A stretch of DNA of 64,000 bases, taken from the NCBI GenBank assembly GCA_964652825.1, contig CAZZCU010000013.1, positions 5,078-69,077 of the forward strand. The letters run 5' to 3'. A program made the translations under genes and the position numbers. This DNA comes from CAZZCU01 sp964652825. GTDB taxonomy: Bacteria; Bdellovibrionota_B; Oligoflexia; Oligoflexales; CAZZCU01. The notes below the pieces were generated by a model. That model did no database searches, was not told where the DNA came from, and worked only from the letters and a program-made list of their open reading frames with translations. Below are positions 1-9,305 of the stretch, piece by piece (the stretch's first letter is position 1; each line of letters begins with the position of its first letter).

Positions 1-42
1 CGCCTAAGATAGGCAACCTGAACAAGAAAGGAAAATATCGTT

Positions 43-1143
43 ATGCAAGCTCTCACTCCCTTCGCTCTTAAAGAGTACCAGCCTAATCTAAATTTGGCCG
101 GTGAGCTTATCCGCGCGCAAAAAATCGCGTCGGCAGCGGTGCGCATGGAACTGGGACCGGTGCTATCGATTGTTCCGACCCTGGAATCTCCACGTGCGGG
201 CGATGTTGTTGCCGTGCGTGTTCTGACCGAAAACGCGACTTACGGCGTGCTGGAGCTGGCACAGGGACGCCACGCGCGCTTGAACAGTCATGACATCGTC
301 ATCGGCGTGTTGGGTGCACGCAAAGCACTCAAGGGCTTTGTTGGTGCCGTACCGGCTAAACTCGAACAAGGCGATATCCTGCACCTGCTCAACATGGGCG
401 GCGTCATGGGTGTATGCACTGGCGGCAGCTCGGAGCTTGGTCAGGCGATTCAACTGGAATTCCTAGGCGCGGTTCTCGACGGTGATAAACCGGCGACCAT
501 CAAAACGACAGCGCTGCCACCGGCGATTTCGCTCAAGAAAGGTGCACCGCTGATTATCGTCGGTGGTACCTGCATGAACTCGGGCAAGACCCAGGTCGCC
601 ACACAGTTGATCAAGCATTTCAGCCGACAGGGTAAACGCGTCGCGGCAGCCAAATTATCGGGCGTCGCGTGTCTGCGCGACACACTCAACATGCGCGATC
701 ATGGTGCTTTCGAGACGTTGAGTTTTCACGATTGCGGTTTACCCTCGACCGTCGACATCACCGATCTCGCACCGTTCGCAAAAGCCGTACTCAACGAGTT
801 GAACACGCATAACCCTGATTTGATCATCGTCGAATTAGGCGATGGCATCCTCGGTGGTTATGGTGTCGGTTCGTTGCTGAAGGATCGCCAGCTGCGCGCG
901 GCGTTTTCGGCGTTTATTTTCTGCGCCAGTGATTTTGTCGGTGCTTGGGGCGGCAAACAGCTGCTCGGCAAAATGGGTATACCCATCGATGTCATTTCCG
1001 GTTCCTGCACGGACAGCAATATGGGTATCGAATTCATTGGCGAACATCTGCAGATCCCCGCGGCCAACGCGCTCAAACAAGGTGAGGAACTCCATCAACT
1101 GGTGGCAGCGCGCCTACATGCTAAAAGCGAGGGTGGCTCATGA
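43..1143 (+). CDS. P-loop NTPase-like protein (DUF1611/dethiobiotin-synthetase type) heading the arginine operon
   Basis: The 366-residue protein has an N-terminal beta-rich half and a C-terminal P-loop half. The nucleotide-binding loop GGTCMNSGKT lies near residues 174-183 and has the spacing seen in dethiobiotin synthetases and in the DUF1611 family. A possible second acidic motif, VELGDG, follows near residue 265. Its stop overlaps the argC start by 4 bases (ATGA), so it is translationally coupled to argC and first in a seven-gene arginine operon. No usual acylglutamate synthase (argA or argJ) is in this operon. DUF1611 proteins have been linked, from memory, to N-acetylation of D-glutamate, so a role in making the acylated glutamate precursor is possible but is my inference. 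The family match is by eye; the exact reaction is unknown. Confidence 0.8.
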   Translation: MQALTPFALKEYQPNLNLAGELIRAQKIASAAVRMELGPVLSIVPTLESPRAGDVVAVRVLTENATYGVLELAQGRHARLNSHDIVIGVLGARKALKGFVGAVPAKLEQGDILHLLNMGGVMGVCTGGSSELGQAIQLEFLGAVLDGDKPATIKTTALPPAISLKKGAPLIIVGGTCMNSGKTQVATQLIKHFSRQGKRVAAAKLSGVACLRDTLNMRDHGAFETLSFHDCGLPSTVDITDLAPFAKAVLNELNTHNPDLIIVELGDGILGGYGVGSLLKDRQLRAAFSAFIFCASDFVGAWGGKQLLGKMGIPIDVISGSCTDSNMGIEFIGEHLQIPAANALKQGEELHQLVAARLHAKSEGGS

Positions 1144-2180
1144 TACGCGTCGGCATTATCGGCGCATCTGGCTATGGCGGTGCCGAGCTGTTGCGGATTT
1201 TCGCCAATCATCCGCAGGTAGAGGTTGTCTATGCGACCTCCAATGAATTTGCCGGCCAGCCACTGCACGCCGCACATGCGAATTTACGCGGCATTTATAA
1301 TCTGCAATTCACCGCCACGCCGACAGCGGCGACGGTCGACGCATTACCGGTAGTTGAGACGACTTTTCTGGCTTTGCCACATGGTCATGCGCTGCAATTG
1401 GCGCCGGCGCTGGCAACAAAAACGCATATTATCGATCTTAGCGGTGACTTTCGCTTGCGCGATGGCGCGGTGTTTGAAAAATTTTATGGCAACAAACACA
1501 CGCAACCGGCGCTGCAAAAACAGTTTGCTTATGGCTTGAGCGAAGTCACACGTGGCAAAATCCGCGAAGCCAAACACATTGCCAATCCGGGTTGTTTCGC
1601 AACGGCTATCCTACTGGGCCTGGTGCCATTGGCAGACAAGGATTTACTGAGCGGCCCGGTGATCGTCGATGCGAAAACCGGTTCGTCGGGGTCCGGCGCC
1701 AAAGCCGGCACCGGTACTCATCATCCGGATCGCAGCGATAGTTTTTATGCTTACAAGCCGTTCGCGCATCAGCACACACCCGAGATCACACAGCTGTTGA
1801 ACGATGTCAGCGGCGCTAACGACTGGCAGGATCGTCTGATATTTCAAACACATTCGGCGCCCATGGTGCGCGGGATTTTTGCGTCGATCTATTGTCAGCT
1901 CAAAGAAGCTCGCAGCGTTGATGATCTACGCGCGGTTTACGCCGAACGCTATGGCGCGAGTCCATTTATTCGCCTGGTCGATGGTTCACCGAATGTCAAA
2001 TGGGTCGCGCATTCCAACTATGTCGATATCGGTTTTGCTACTAACGGACAAACAGCAATGATTTTTGTCGCCATTGATAACCTGCTCAAAGGTGCGGCTG
2101 GCCAAGCTGTGCAAAATTTTAATCTGATGTTTGGTATCGAGGAAACCACCGGGCTACGCCTGTTGGCGAGTCACCCGTAA
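1140..2180 (+). CDS. argC: N-acyl-gamma-glutamyl-phosphate reductase
   Basis: This 346-residue enzyme reduces N-acyl-glutamyl phosphate to the semialdehyde with NADPH, the third step of arginine synthesis. The N-terminal nucleotide-binding motif GASGYGGAELLR is at residues 8-19. The catalytic cysteine is in NPGC (Cys152), in the expected context. The length fits the type 1 ArgC family. The ATG overlaps the stop of the upstream P-loop gene by four bases, and argD follows after a few bases, so the genes are co-transcribed. Nothing looks broken. The sequence alone does not tell whether the acyl group is acetyl or succinyl. Confidence 0.97.
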   Translation: MIRVGIIGASGYGGAELLRIFANHPQVEVVYATSNEFAGQPLHAAHANLRGIYNLQFTATPTAATVDALPVVETTFLALPHGHALQLAPALATKTHIIDLSGDFRLRDGAVFEKFYGNKHTQPALQKQFAYGLSEVTRGKIREAKHIANPGCFATAILLGLVPLADKDLLSGPVIVDAKTGSSGSGAKAGTGTHHPDRSDSFYAYKPFAHQHTPEITQLLNDVSGANDWQDRLIFQTHSAPMVRGIFASIYCQLKEARSVDDLRAVYAERYGASPFIRLVDGSPNVKWVAHSNYVDIGFATNGQTAMIFVAIDNLLKGAAGQAVQNFNLMFGIEETTGLRLLASHP

Positions 2181-2191
2181 GGACGATGGCA

Positions 2192-3367
2192 ATGACTGTA
2201 ATTAACGAAGATGCATTTCAATTCAAAACTTACAAACGCTTTCCGTTGGCATTGGTCTCCGGCAACGGCGTGTGGGTCAAAGACACTGGCGGCATCGATT
2301 ATTTGGATTTGTACGGTGGCCATGCCGTTGCCACCACCGGTCACAACCATCCGCATATTGTCGCGACTCTTAAGCAACAACTCGATCAGTTGTTGTTTTA
2401 TTCCAACATGGTGTCGATGGAAATTCGCGCCCGTGCAGCCGAGCACCTGATCAAAGCCTGCCCGGTCGGACTCGACAAAGTCTTCTTCGTAAACTCAGGA
2501 GCTGAGGCCACGGAGAACGCACTGAAAATCGCGCGCACCGTCACCACCAAACCAGGGGTCATTTCGTTTGCTGGTGCTTTTCACGGGCGCACACTGGGCT
2601 CCATCATGGCAGCGGGCAGCGCCAAGTATCGCGACAGTGCCGGCGTGGAAGTCCCGCATTATTACAACGTACCATGGGCCGACGCTGATGCCGTCGAGCA
2701 ACTGTTACAGAATAATAATATCGCCGCGGTGATTCTGGAGCCGATCCAAAGTCTCTCTGGCGTACGCACCGCACCGGCGGAATTTTTTCAGCAGCTTCGC
2801 CACCTATGCAATCAGTACGGTGCCTTGTTGATCTATGATGAATTGCAAACCGGCATCGGCCGCACCGGTACTTTCTTGTTTGCATCACGGCACGACGTCA
2901 TGCCGGATATCGTCACGCTCGGCAAAGGCATTGGCAGCGGCATACCAATGGGTGCTGTAGTGGCCGCCGAGAGGATCGCCGCACATTTTTCGCATGGCGA
3001 TCTCGGCACGACTTTTGGCGGTGGACCGTTGGCGGCTGCTGCTTTGAACGCAACCCTTGATGTTATCGAGCAAGAAGATTTATTGACGAATGTGCAACGT
3101 GTTTCGGCTTATTTGCGAGAGCGTTTAAGCACGCTCGGCTTGGTGGACAGCATCGATGGCGAGGGCTTCTTGCTCGGTCTGCGTTTTGCCGGCGGCGCCA
3201 AACCCGTTCAGGAAGCTTTGTTGGCAAAACATATTTTGACCGGCACCTCGGATGATCCGCAAGTGCTGCGACTGCTGCCGCCACTGACATTGCTGGAAAA
3301 CGAAGTGGATGTATTTATCAACGCGCTGCAAGATGTGTGCTCGACGGAGCATCGGCAATGGCATTGA
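2192..3367 (+). CDS. argD: Acylornithine aminotransferase (PLP-dependent, class III)
   Basis: It converts the acyl-glutamate semialdehyde to acylornithine using glutamate. Class III aminotransferase features are visible: the glycine-rich phosphate-binding stretch NSGAEATENALK, the YDELQTGIGRTG motif holding the PLP-contacting aspartate, and the lysine in LGKGIGSG expected to form the Schiff base. An ATG at 2186 opens the frame, but the ATG at 2192 sits 8 bases after AAGGA and is preferred. The gene overlaps the next one by 10 bases. Position between argC and the transcarbamylase supports biosynthetic ArgD rather than a catabolic paralogue. Confidence 0.95.
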   Translation: MTVINEDAFQFKTYKRFPLALVSGNGVWVKDTGGIDYLDLYGGHAVATTGHNHPHIVATLKQQLDQLLFYSNMVSMEIRARAAEHLIKACPVGLDKVFFVNSGAEATENALKIARTVTTKPGVISFAGAFHGRTLGSIMAAGSAKYRDSAGVEVPHYYNVPWADADAVEQLLQNNNIAAVILEPIQSLSGVRTAPAEFFQQLRHLCNQYGALLIYDELQTGIGRTGTFLFASRHDVMPDIVTLGKGIGSGIPMGAVVAAERIAAHFSHGDLGTTFGGGPLAAAALNATLDVIEQEDLLTNVQRVSAYLRERLSTLGLVDSIDGEGFLLGLRFAGGAKPVQEALLAKHILTGTSDDPQVLRLLPPLTLLENEVDVFINALQDVCSTEHRQWH

Positions 3368-4392
3368 ACTCCGAATTTGCTCATCTTAAAGGGCAATCGT
3401 TTTTATCAACCGAGCAATTTGCACCTGGTCAACTACGGGAATTTGTCGAGCTAAGTCTCAAGCAAAAACGTGGCATCGTGCCTTACGATCGCCCCCTAGC
3501 GGGTAAAACCGTGGGATTAGTATTTTTCAATCCGTCCTTGCGCACACGCGTCTCGATGTCGACGGCCGTTTTGCAACTCGGTGGCACACCGATTGTGCTC
3601 GATGTCGGCAAGGGCGTATGGGATCTGGAGTATCTGGATGGTGTCGTCATGGATGGCAACAAACCCGAGCACGTACGCGATGCGGTACCGTTGCTCGGCT
3701 CTTACTGTGATCTGATCGGTGTTCGTTGTTTCCCAGGTCTGCAAAATTATGCCAACGATCAGGCCGAGCCGATTTTATCAGCGTTTTCGTCGCTGAGCGC
3801 AGCACCGGTTATCAATCTAGAATCGAGTCTGCATCATCCCTGTCAGGCACTCGCGGATATGCTCACCATTCGCGAGACTTTTGGCGCGAGAAAACCAAAA
3901 AAGATCGTACTGCATTGGTCCTATCACCCCAAGGCACTACCGCTGGCGGTTGGGAATTCTTTTGCACTCGCCACTACGCAAATGGGTTACGACCTGACGG
4001 TCGTCAATCCGCCGGAGTTTGATTTGCCCGCTGATTTTATCAGCACTTTACGCAGCACCGCGCAGGCAGCGGGCGGCGAATTAACATTCACAAATGATCG
4101 CGACGCCGGCCTGGCTGATGCGGACGTTATTTACGCCAAAAGCTGGGTCAGTCCGCAATTTTATGGTCAAACCGAGGCCGAAAAACAGCTGCGTGAGCAG
4201 TATAAACACTGGATCGTTGATGACCATGTAACGACACTGGCGCCGCAATCGCACTTTATGCATTGCCTGCCGGTACGCCGTAACATCGAAGTCAGTGACA
4301 GCGTTATTGATGGACCGCGATCATTGACCCAACTCGAAGGTCAAAATCGCCTGCATGCGCAAAAAACCCTTATCTGCGGCCTGATGAGTTAG
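3358..4392 (+). CDS. argF': N-acylornithine carbamoyltransferase, probably succinylornithine type
   Basis: This transcarbamylase acts on acylated ornithine rather than free ornithine. The carbamoyl-phosphate loop reads FFNPSLRTR (residues 57-65), HHPCQALADM follows, and HCLPVRRN near the C terminus is the signature of the acylornithine branch seen in Xanthomonas AOTC and Bacteroides SOTC; ordinary ArgF has a different loop. In those enzymes one residue sets specificity (Glu92 in AOTC, Pro90 in SOTC). Here the matching stretch NKPEH has proline at residue 103, predicting N-succinylornithine as substrate. The open frame begins with GTG at 3337, but the ATG at 3358 has GGAG about 8 bases upstream and gives the expected N terminus. 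The residue numbers are from memory. Confidence 0.93.
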   Translation: MALNSEFAHLKGQSFLSTEQFAPGQLREFVELSLKQKRGIVPYDRPLAGKTVGLVFFNPSLRTRVSMSTAVLQLGGTPIVLDVGKGVWDLEYLDGVVMDGNKPEHVRDAVPLLGSYCDLIGVRCFPGLQNYANDQAEPILSAFSSLSAAPVINLESSLHHPCQALADMLTIRETFGARKPKKIVLHWSYHPKALPLAVGNSFALATTQMGYDLTVVNPPEFDLPADFISTLRSTAQAAGGELTFTNDRDAGLADADVIYAKSWVSPQFYGQTEAEKQLREQYKHWIVDDHVTTLAPQSHFMHCLPVRRNIEVSDSVIDGPRSLTQLEGQNRLHAQKTLICGLMS

Positions 4393-5274
4393 ATGATGAA
4401 CATGCGCCAGACCATGCAAACAGTGATCGTGAAACTCAGCGGTAAATTGACGGAAACCGCCGAAGCACGCCAACGCGTTCTCGCTCAAGTGAAACAACTG
4501 AGTTTGAGCGGCTATTGGCCGGTCATTGTCCATGGCGGTGGCAAACAACTTGACGATATTGCCGCGCAAACAGCGGTACCACGTCAGATCGTGAACGGTC
4601 GACGTGTTACCTGCGCCAAAACCCTAGAACTGGCGAAGATGACTTTCATGGGTGCGATTAACACCGATATCGTCGCTGATTGCCACAAACTCGGCATCTC
4701 CGCCATCGGTTTATCGGGAGCAGCGGCGGGCTTGATTCGCGCCGTGCGCCGACCACCTCAGGCTTGCGCCGTCGGTGACGACGTCGCTGAAACACACATG
4801 ATTGATTTTGGTTTTGTCGGTGACATCACCACGATCAATGTCGGTATGCTTTACCAATTGATGTTATTGAATCATGTGCCGGTGATTGCGCCGCTCGCGA
4901 TCACCGATGACGGACAAATTCTCAACGTCAATGCCGATACTGTCGCTGGCGAAATCGCCGTCGCCTGCGAGGCGCACCACCTGCTGATGCTTGGTGACAC
5001 CGATGGTATTTACGCGACCCGCAACGACCCATCGTCGCTGATCCGACGACTGGCAATCAGCGATATCGATCATCTGATCGCCAGTCGGCAGGTTGATGGC
5101 GGCATGTTGCCCAAACTTGCCGCCTGTCGTGCCATCGCCGCGCGCGCGGCAACCAAAATTCATCTGACCAACGGTTTTACTGACAATGCAATTGTACATT
5201 CGCTCAGCACCAACAACGTACGTTCCACGATTATTGCCGCCGATAATGGCGTTACCCAAGGAGATATTTTATGA
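4393..5274 (+). CDS. argB: N-acylglutamate kinase
   Basis: This amino-acid kinase phosphorylates the acylated glutamate, the usual control point of the pathway. The N-terminal VIVKLSGK strand-loop and VIVHGGGKQLDDI are the phosphate- and substrate-binding motifs of the family, and a DGGMLPKL-like segment (VDGGMLPKLAA) lies near the C terminus. The 293-residue length is normal. The start abuts the upstream stop codon directly and there are several in-frame ATGs within the first eight codons, none with a good Shine-Dalgarno sequence, so the exact start is uncertain. It overlaps argG by four bases. Acetyl versus succinyl preference cannot be read by eye. Confidence 0.95.
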   Translation: MMNMRQTMQTVIVKLSGKLTETAEARQRVLAQVKQLSLSGYWPVIVHGGGKQLDDIAAQTAVPRQIVNGRRVTCAKTLELAKMTFMGAINTDIVADCHKLGISAIGLSGAAAGLIRAVRRPPQACAVGDDVAETHMIDFGFVGDITTINVGMLYQLMLLNHVPVIAPLAITDDGQILNVNADTVAGEIAVACEAHHLLMLGDTDGIYATRNDPSSLIRRLAISDIDHLIASRQVDGGMLPKLAACRAIAARAATKIHLTNGFTDNAIVHSLSTNNVRSTIIAADNGVTQGDIL

Positions 5275-6566
5275 CGCAGACCAAGAAAGTAGTGCTCGCT
5301 TATTCCGGCGGACTTGACACCACCGTGATCTTGCACTGGCTTGCCCAGCAAGGCTTTGAAGTCACAGCCCTGTTGCTGCAGATCGGTCAGCAGGTCGATG
5401 ATCTGGAGGCTATTGGACAGCGCGCCAAACGTAATGGTGCTAAAGATTACGTGGTCGTGGACGCACGCGAAGAATTATTGCAAACTTTTTTCCTGCCCTG
5501 TCTGCACGCCCATGCGCAATACGAGGGACGTTATCTGATGGGGACGTCGATCGCACGACCACTGATCGCCAAACATCAGGTGGCTGTCGCGCAAAAAATC
5601 GGCGCTAAATATCTGGCGCACGGCGCCACCGGCAAAGGCAATGATCAGGTGCGCTTTGAGCTGACGTATCAGGCGTTGGACCCATCGCTCGGCATCTTAC
5701 CGGTATGGCGTAATCAAGAGTTTATCGAGACCTTTCCCGAGGGCAGAAAAAGCATGCTCGCTTACGCGGCGCAGCATAAACTTGAAGTAAAAGCCTCGGC
5801 GGCCAAGCCGTGGTCCACCGATGACAATCTGCTGCATATCTCCTATGAGGCGGGAATATTGGAAGATCCGTGGCTGGGCGCACCACCGGAAATCTTCGAG
5901 CGCATGGTGCATCCACAACAAGCACCGGATGAAGTCTCACGTTACATCATCCAATGGGATCAGGGTGTACCCACAGCAGTCTACGACGTGGTCGGCAAAA
6001 CCGAAAACCGCGGCGGTCTCGACGTCACGACTTACGAGCGCGGCAAACTGCTGGCCAAGGGACTACTCGAAGTCTATGAGTTGATCGATAAGCAGGCGGC
6101 TGCCAATGGCATCGGCGCGTTAGGCATGGTGGAATCACGTTATGTCGGCATGAAATCGCGCGGCGAGTATCAGGCTCCGGGACACACGGTCTTGCTGGCA
6201 TCGCATCGTGATCTTGAGGGCATCAGTCTGACCGGTAGCCAGATCGCCGAGAAAATCCGCCGTATGCATGACTTCGCCGCTCTGGTCTATGCCGGCTACT
6301 GGTACGATCCGGTGGCCGAGTCACATCGAGCTTTTATCGCCTCGACCCAGGCAGCGGTGACCGGCGATAGCCGCGTGGCGCTTTATAAAGGCAACGTGAT
6401 CGTCGAGGGGCGACGCTCACCTAACAGTCTTTACGACGCAGCGATTGCAACGATGGATGGCGATGGTAATTCCTATAGCCAACTGGATGCATCGGGATTT
6501 ATTAAATTGCATGCGCTGCCGTTACGCTCACGCTGGAAAACCCAGGGCATGCCGACACTGAATTAG
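5271..6566 (+). CDS. argG: Argininosuccinate synthase
   Basis: It joins citrulline and aspartate with ATP to form argininosuccinate. The PP-loop ATP-binding motif AYSGGLDTT lies at residues 10-18, followed by the family-typical GTSIARPLIAKHQ and AHGATGKGNDQVRFE stretches. The 431-residue length fits. The ATG overlaps the argB stop (ATGA) and is preceded by AAGGAG, so coupling to argB is clear. Codon use matches its neighbours. Confidence 0.97.
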   Translation: MTQTKKVVLAYSGGLDTTVILHWLAQQGFEVTALLLQIGQQVDDLEAIGQRAKRNGAKDYVVVDAREELLQTFFLPCLHAHAQYEGRYLMGTSIARPLIAKHQVAVAQKIGAKYLAHGATGKGNDQVRFELTYQALDPSLGILPVWRNQEFIETFPEGRKSMLAYAAQHKLEVKASAAKPWSTDDNLLHISYEAGILEDPWLGAPPEIFERMVHPQQAPDEVSRYIIQWDQGVPTAVYDVVGKTENRGGLDVTTYERGKLLAKGLLEVYELIDKQAAANGIGALGMVESRYVGMKSRGEYQAPGHTVLLASHRDLEGISLTGSQIAEKIRRMHDFAALVYAGYWYDPVAESHRAFIASTQAAVTGDSRVALYKGNVIVEGRRSPNSLYDAAIATMDGDGNSYSQLDASGFIKLHALPLRSRWKTQGMPTLN

Positions 6567-6577
6567 CGAGAAAAAAC

Positions 6578-8004
6578 ATGAACACCACGGATGCAACAAC
6601 AAATACTAACGCAACGATAGGCGATCAATCGCGTTCGACCCCCAATCACAAAGCCTGGGGTGGGCGTTTTGCCAGCGCCACGGACAAATTAGTGGAATTG
6701 TTTACACAGTCCGTGACTTTTGATCAGCGCCTTGCCTCCTATGATATCGAGGCATCCATCGCGCACGCAAAAATGCTTGGCAAAGTCGGTATCATTACGC
6801 CCGATGAAGCCACGCAGATCGTTACCGAACTGATTAAGATCGGTAATGAGATCGCCGCCGGCAACTTCAACTTCTCTATCGAACGCGAAGATGTGCACAT
6901 GAACATCGAGGCAACACTGATTGAGCGCCTCGGCGACGTCGGTCGCAAATTACATTCGGCACGCAGCCGCAACGATCAGGTAGTGACCGGATTCCGCCTG
7001 TGGTGCCGCGACAGCGTCGATACCATTATCGAACGCACGCGTGACCTGCAGGCGGCTTTTGTCGAGATGGGCAGACGAGAGCAAGACACGATCATACCGG
7101 CGTATACGCATCTGCAACGTGCCCAACCCGTTGTCGCCGCGCATCAGTTGCTTGCTTATGTCGAGAAGTTGCAGCGCGATATCGAACGTCTCAGCGATTG
7201 TCGCAAACGCATCAACGAATCACCTCTGGGCGCCGCGGCGGTCGCGGGCACGTCCTTGCCGATCGATCGGGAGTTTGTCGCGGATGAACTTGGCTTTGAG
7301 AAGATCATGACCAACTCCATGGATGCCACCAGCGCACGCGATTTTGCGGCAGAGGCGGCATTTTGTCTGGCAATGCTGGCAACCCATCTGAGCAACTGGG
7401 CAGAAGACTGGATTTTGTGGAGCACGACCGAGTACGGATTTTTGACCTTGCCCGACAGCATGTGCACCGGCTCCTCGATCATGCCGCAAAAGAAAAATCC
7501 CGATGTTTTGGAATTAATTCGTGGCAAAACCGCACGCGCGCATGCAAGCGTCACGCATCTGTTAGTACTGATGAAGGGATTGCCGCTGGCTTATAATCGC
7601 GACCTGCAGGAGGACAAAGAAGCATTATTCGCCGTTTTTGACTCCGTTCAAGCTTGTCTCGAAGTCGCGGCACCACTCGTACGCCAGGCGCGTTTGAATC
7701 GCGAGCGGATTCGCGAGCGTCTGGATGATGGCTTTACCGACGCCACGACTTTCATGGAGTATCTGATCGCCAAAGGCGTGCCCATGCGCGACGCTCACGA
7801 AATCGTCGGCAAAGCCGTTGCGATCGCTGAGGCCAAACAAGTCACGCTCGCCGCGCTATCGCTGACCGAACTGCAGCAGCTGGCCGCTTGTATCGGACCT
7901 GATGTGCAACAGGTGCTCGGTGCTGCCAACGCACTCCATGCCTTTTGCAGCCGCGGCTCCACCCAACCCGCCGCCGTCGCGGAGCAACTCGCCGCTTGGG
8001 AGTC
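6578..8004 (+). CDS. argH: Argininosuccinate lyase, 3' end lost in assembly gap
   Basis: It splits argininosuccinate into arginine and fumarate. The fumarase/aspartase superfamily signature GSSIMPQKKNPDVLE is present, as are the WGGRF start block and the SRNDQV motif. About 24 residues rich in Thr and Asn precede the usual N terminus. The reading frame runs into 100 N at 8005, after about 475 codons; comparison with the normal length of about 460 residues suggests only a few C-terminal residues are missing. It is 11 bases downstream of argG and closes the operon as far as can be seen. Confidence 0.95.
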
Positions 8005-8104
8005 NNNNNNNNNNNNNNNNNNNNNNNNNNNNNNNNNNNNNNNNNNNNNNNNNNNNNNNNNNNNNNNNNNNNNNNNNNNNNNNNNNNNNNNNNNNNNNNN
8101 NNNN
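8005..8104. other. Assembly gap of exactly 100 N
   Basis: The run is exactly 100 undetermined bases, the usual placeholder for a scaffold join of unknown length. It cuts the end of argH. Any gene between argH and the serine-protease lipoprotein would be hidden here. Confidence 0.99.
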
Positions 8105-8286
8105 ACGTCGGAGCTTAAAAATATTTTTTATTTCAAATAGTTATGGCCAGCATCATATGTCGGATGGGCGTTACCCGGCGTCGGGCGGCATTCGGATGGA
8201 CAAAGTGACCTGCCTAATGCTATACCAATCCTCCTTAACTTAAGACCATACAAAGCTTGCCGCTCAAGGCTTTCAGGAGGTTGATC
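8105..8286. other. Short non-coding stretch before the serine-protease gene
   Basis: These 182 bases after the gap hold no open frame I can support. The first 40 bases are AT-rich and the stretch should contain the promoter of the downstream gene. It ends with a strong AGGAGG ribosome binding site at 8275-8280. Confidence 0.6.
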
Positions 8287-9261
8287 GTGATAAGTCGTTT
8301 GTTCTCGATACTGGTTCTGGCTGGAACAGTTGCCGCCTGCGGCACGCAAAATCATAAGCCCCGCACGTCGCTTAAAGCTATTGCCGGACAGTCCCAGCCC
8401 AGCGTTGATTTCAGCCTGGACGATAACGAGACGTACCAGATCGGTACCGAGATGGGCAAAATCCCAGTGACTCCGGAAATCCTCGCCGATGCCTCGGCGG
8501 CTTTCCAGCGCGCAGCACGCGCCACTGCCCGCACCTCTAATGCCACGGCGTTTTATGTTGGTTTTTACAACGGCTACCATGTCGCCGCCAGCAATCATCA
8601 CGTATTTCCGGCCAAGGAAGACTGCTTAGGCCAGAATCTACGTTTTGTTTATCTCGATGATCGGCGTTTCCCTTGCGAGACGTTCTTTGGCTCGTGGCCG
8701 GAAATTGATTTGTCCTTGTTCGCTATTTTTGTCGATAGCGACGAAGACGCACAGGCTCTAGCCAGCGTTGCCGGCAACTTTGCGTTTGGCGACGACATCA
8801 AACAAGCGCAGGATTTATTGACGATCGGTTTCGGCACGGCAAACAATCCCGGCCGTCGCGAGATGATGGCCAACCAGGACAGTGACTGCAAAGTATTCTC
8901 CGAAGATGGTGACTATCGCTTGTTAGCTGATCCCGACGAGCTCAACCCCGGCCCTTATAAAGCTTGGTCTGTCGCGATCGGTTGCGATGTGTCGCATGGT
9001 GATTCCGGCTCGGCGATCGTTGATCGTCAAACAAGCAAGGTTGTCGGTATCATTTGGACCGGTAAAATTCCCAAAAACGAGCGCGTCCGCGAACCAGGTT
9101 ACACTGACCGTATTCTCGCGGAAAATTCTCCGGATATCTGGACTGAGTTGAGCCTGGCCGTACCAGCGCCTAAAATTGGTGAGTTCCTCGGCGACATCGC
9201 CAAAAAACGCGATACGCCCAACGAAACCATCAAGACCATCGAAGCTTTGTTAGCGGAATAA
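8287..9261 (+). CDS. Exported trypsin-like serine protease, lipoprotein
   Basis: The protein starts with a lipoprotein signal ending in the lipobox VAAC (cysteine at residue 18), so it should be lipid-anchored in the envelope. A full chymotrypsin-type triad can be proposed: His in SNHHVF, Asp in EIDLSLF and Ser in HGDSGSAI. The latter is the classic GDSGS nucleophile motif. Several cysteines could form disulfides in the periplasm. The open frame begins at a TTG at 8257, but the GTG at 8287 lies 6 bases after AGGAGG and gives a clean signal peptide, so it is chosen. It appears to be a single-gene unit, convergent with pit. Substrate unknown. Confidence 0.85.
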   Translation: MISRLFSILVLAGTVAACGTQNHKPRTSLKAIAGQSQPSVDFSLDDNETYQIGTEMGKIPVTPEILADASAAFQRAARATARTSNATAFYVGFYNGYHVAASNHHVFPAKEDCLGQNLRFVYLDDRRFPCETFFGSWPEIDLSLFAIFVDSDEDAQALASVAGNFAFGDDIKQAQDLLTIGFGTANNPGRREMMANQDSDCKVFSEDGDYRLLADPDELNPGPYKAWSVAIGCDVSHGDSGSAIVDRQTSKVVGIIWTGKIPKNERVREPGYTDRILAENSPDIWTELSLAVPAPKIGEFLGDIAKKRDTPNETIKTIEALLAE

Positions 9262-9276
9262 ATGACTACATTGTTG

Positions 9277-9300
9277 GCGGGCATCACTCTGATGACCCGC
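9277..9300. terminator. Hairpin between two convergent genes
   Basis: GCGGGCATCA and TGATGACCCGC pair as a 10-bp stem with one bulged base around a 3-base loop. It lies between the ends of the serine-protease gene and pit and could stop transcription from both sides. There is no clear T tract on either strand, so terminator function is uncertain. Confidence 0.45.
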
Positions 9301-9305
9301 TACCC

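Noticed and set aside
8105..8140. A short open end after the first gap as the tail of argH
   Set aside because: The gap length is unknown, so the frame across it has no meaning; the residues do not resemble the ArgH C terminus.
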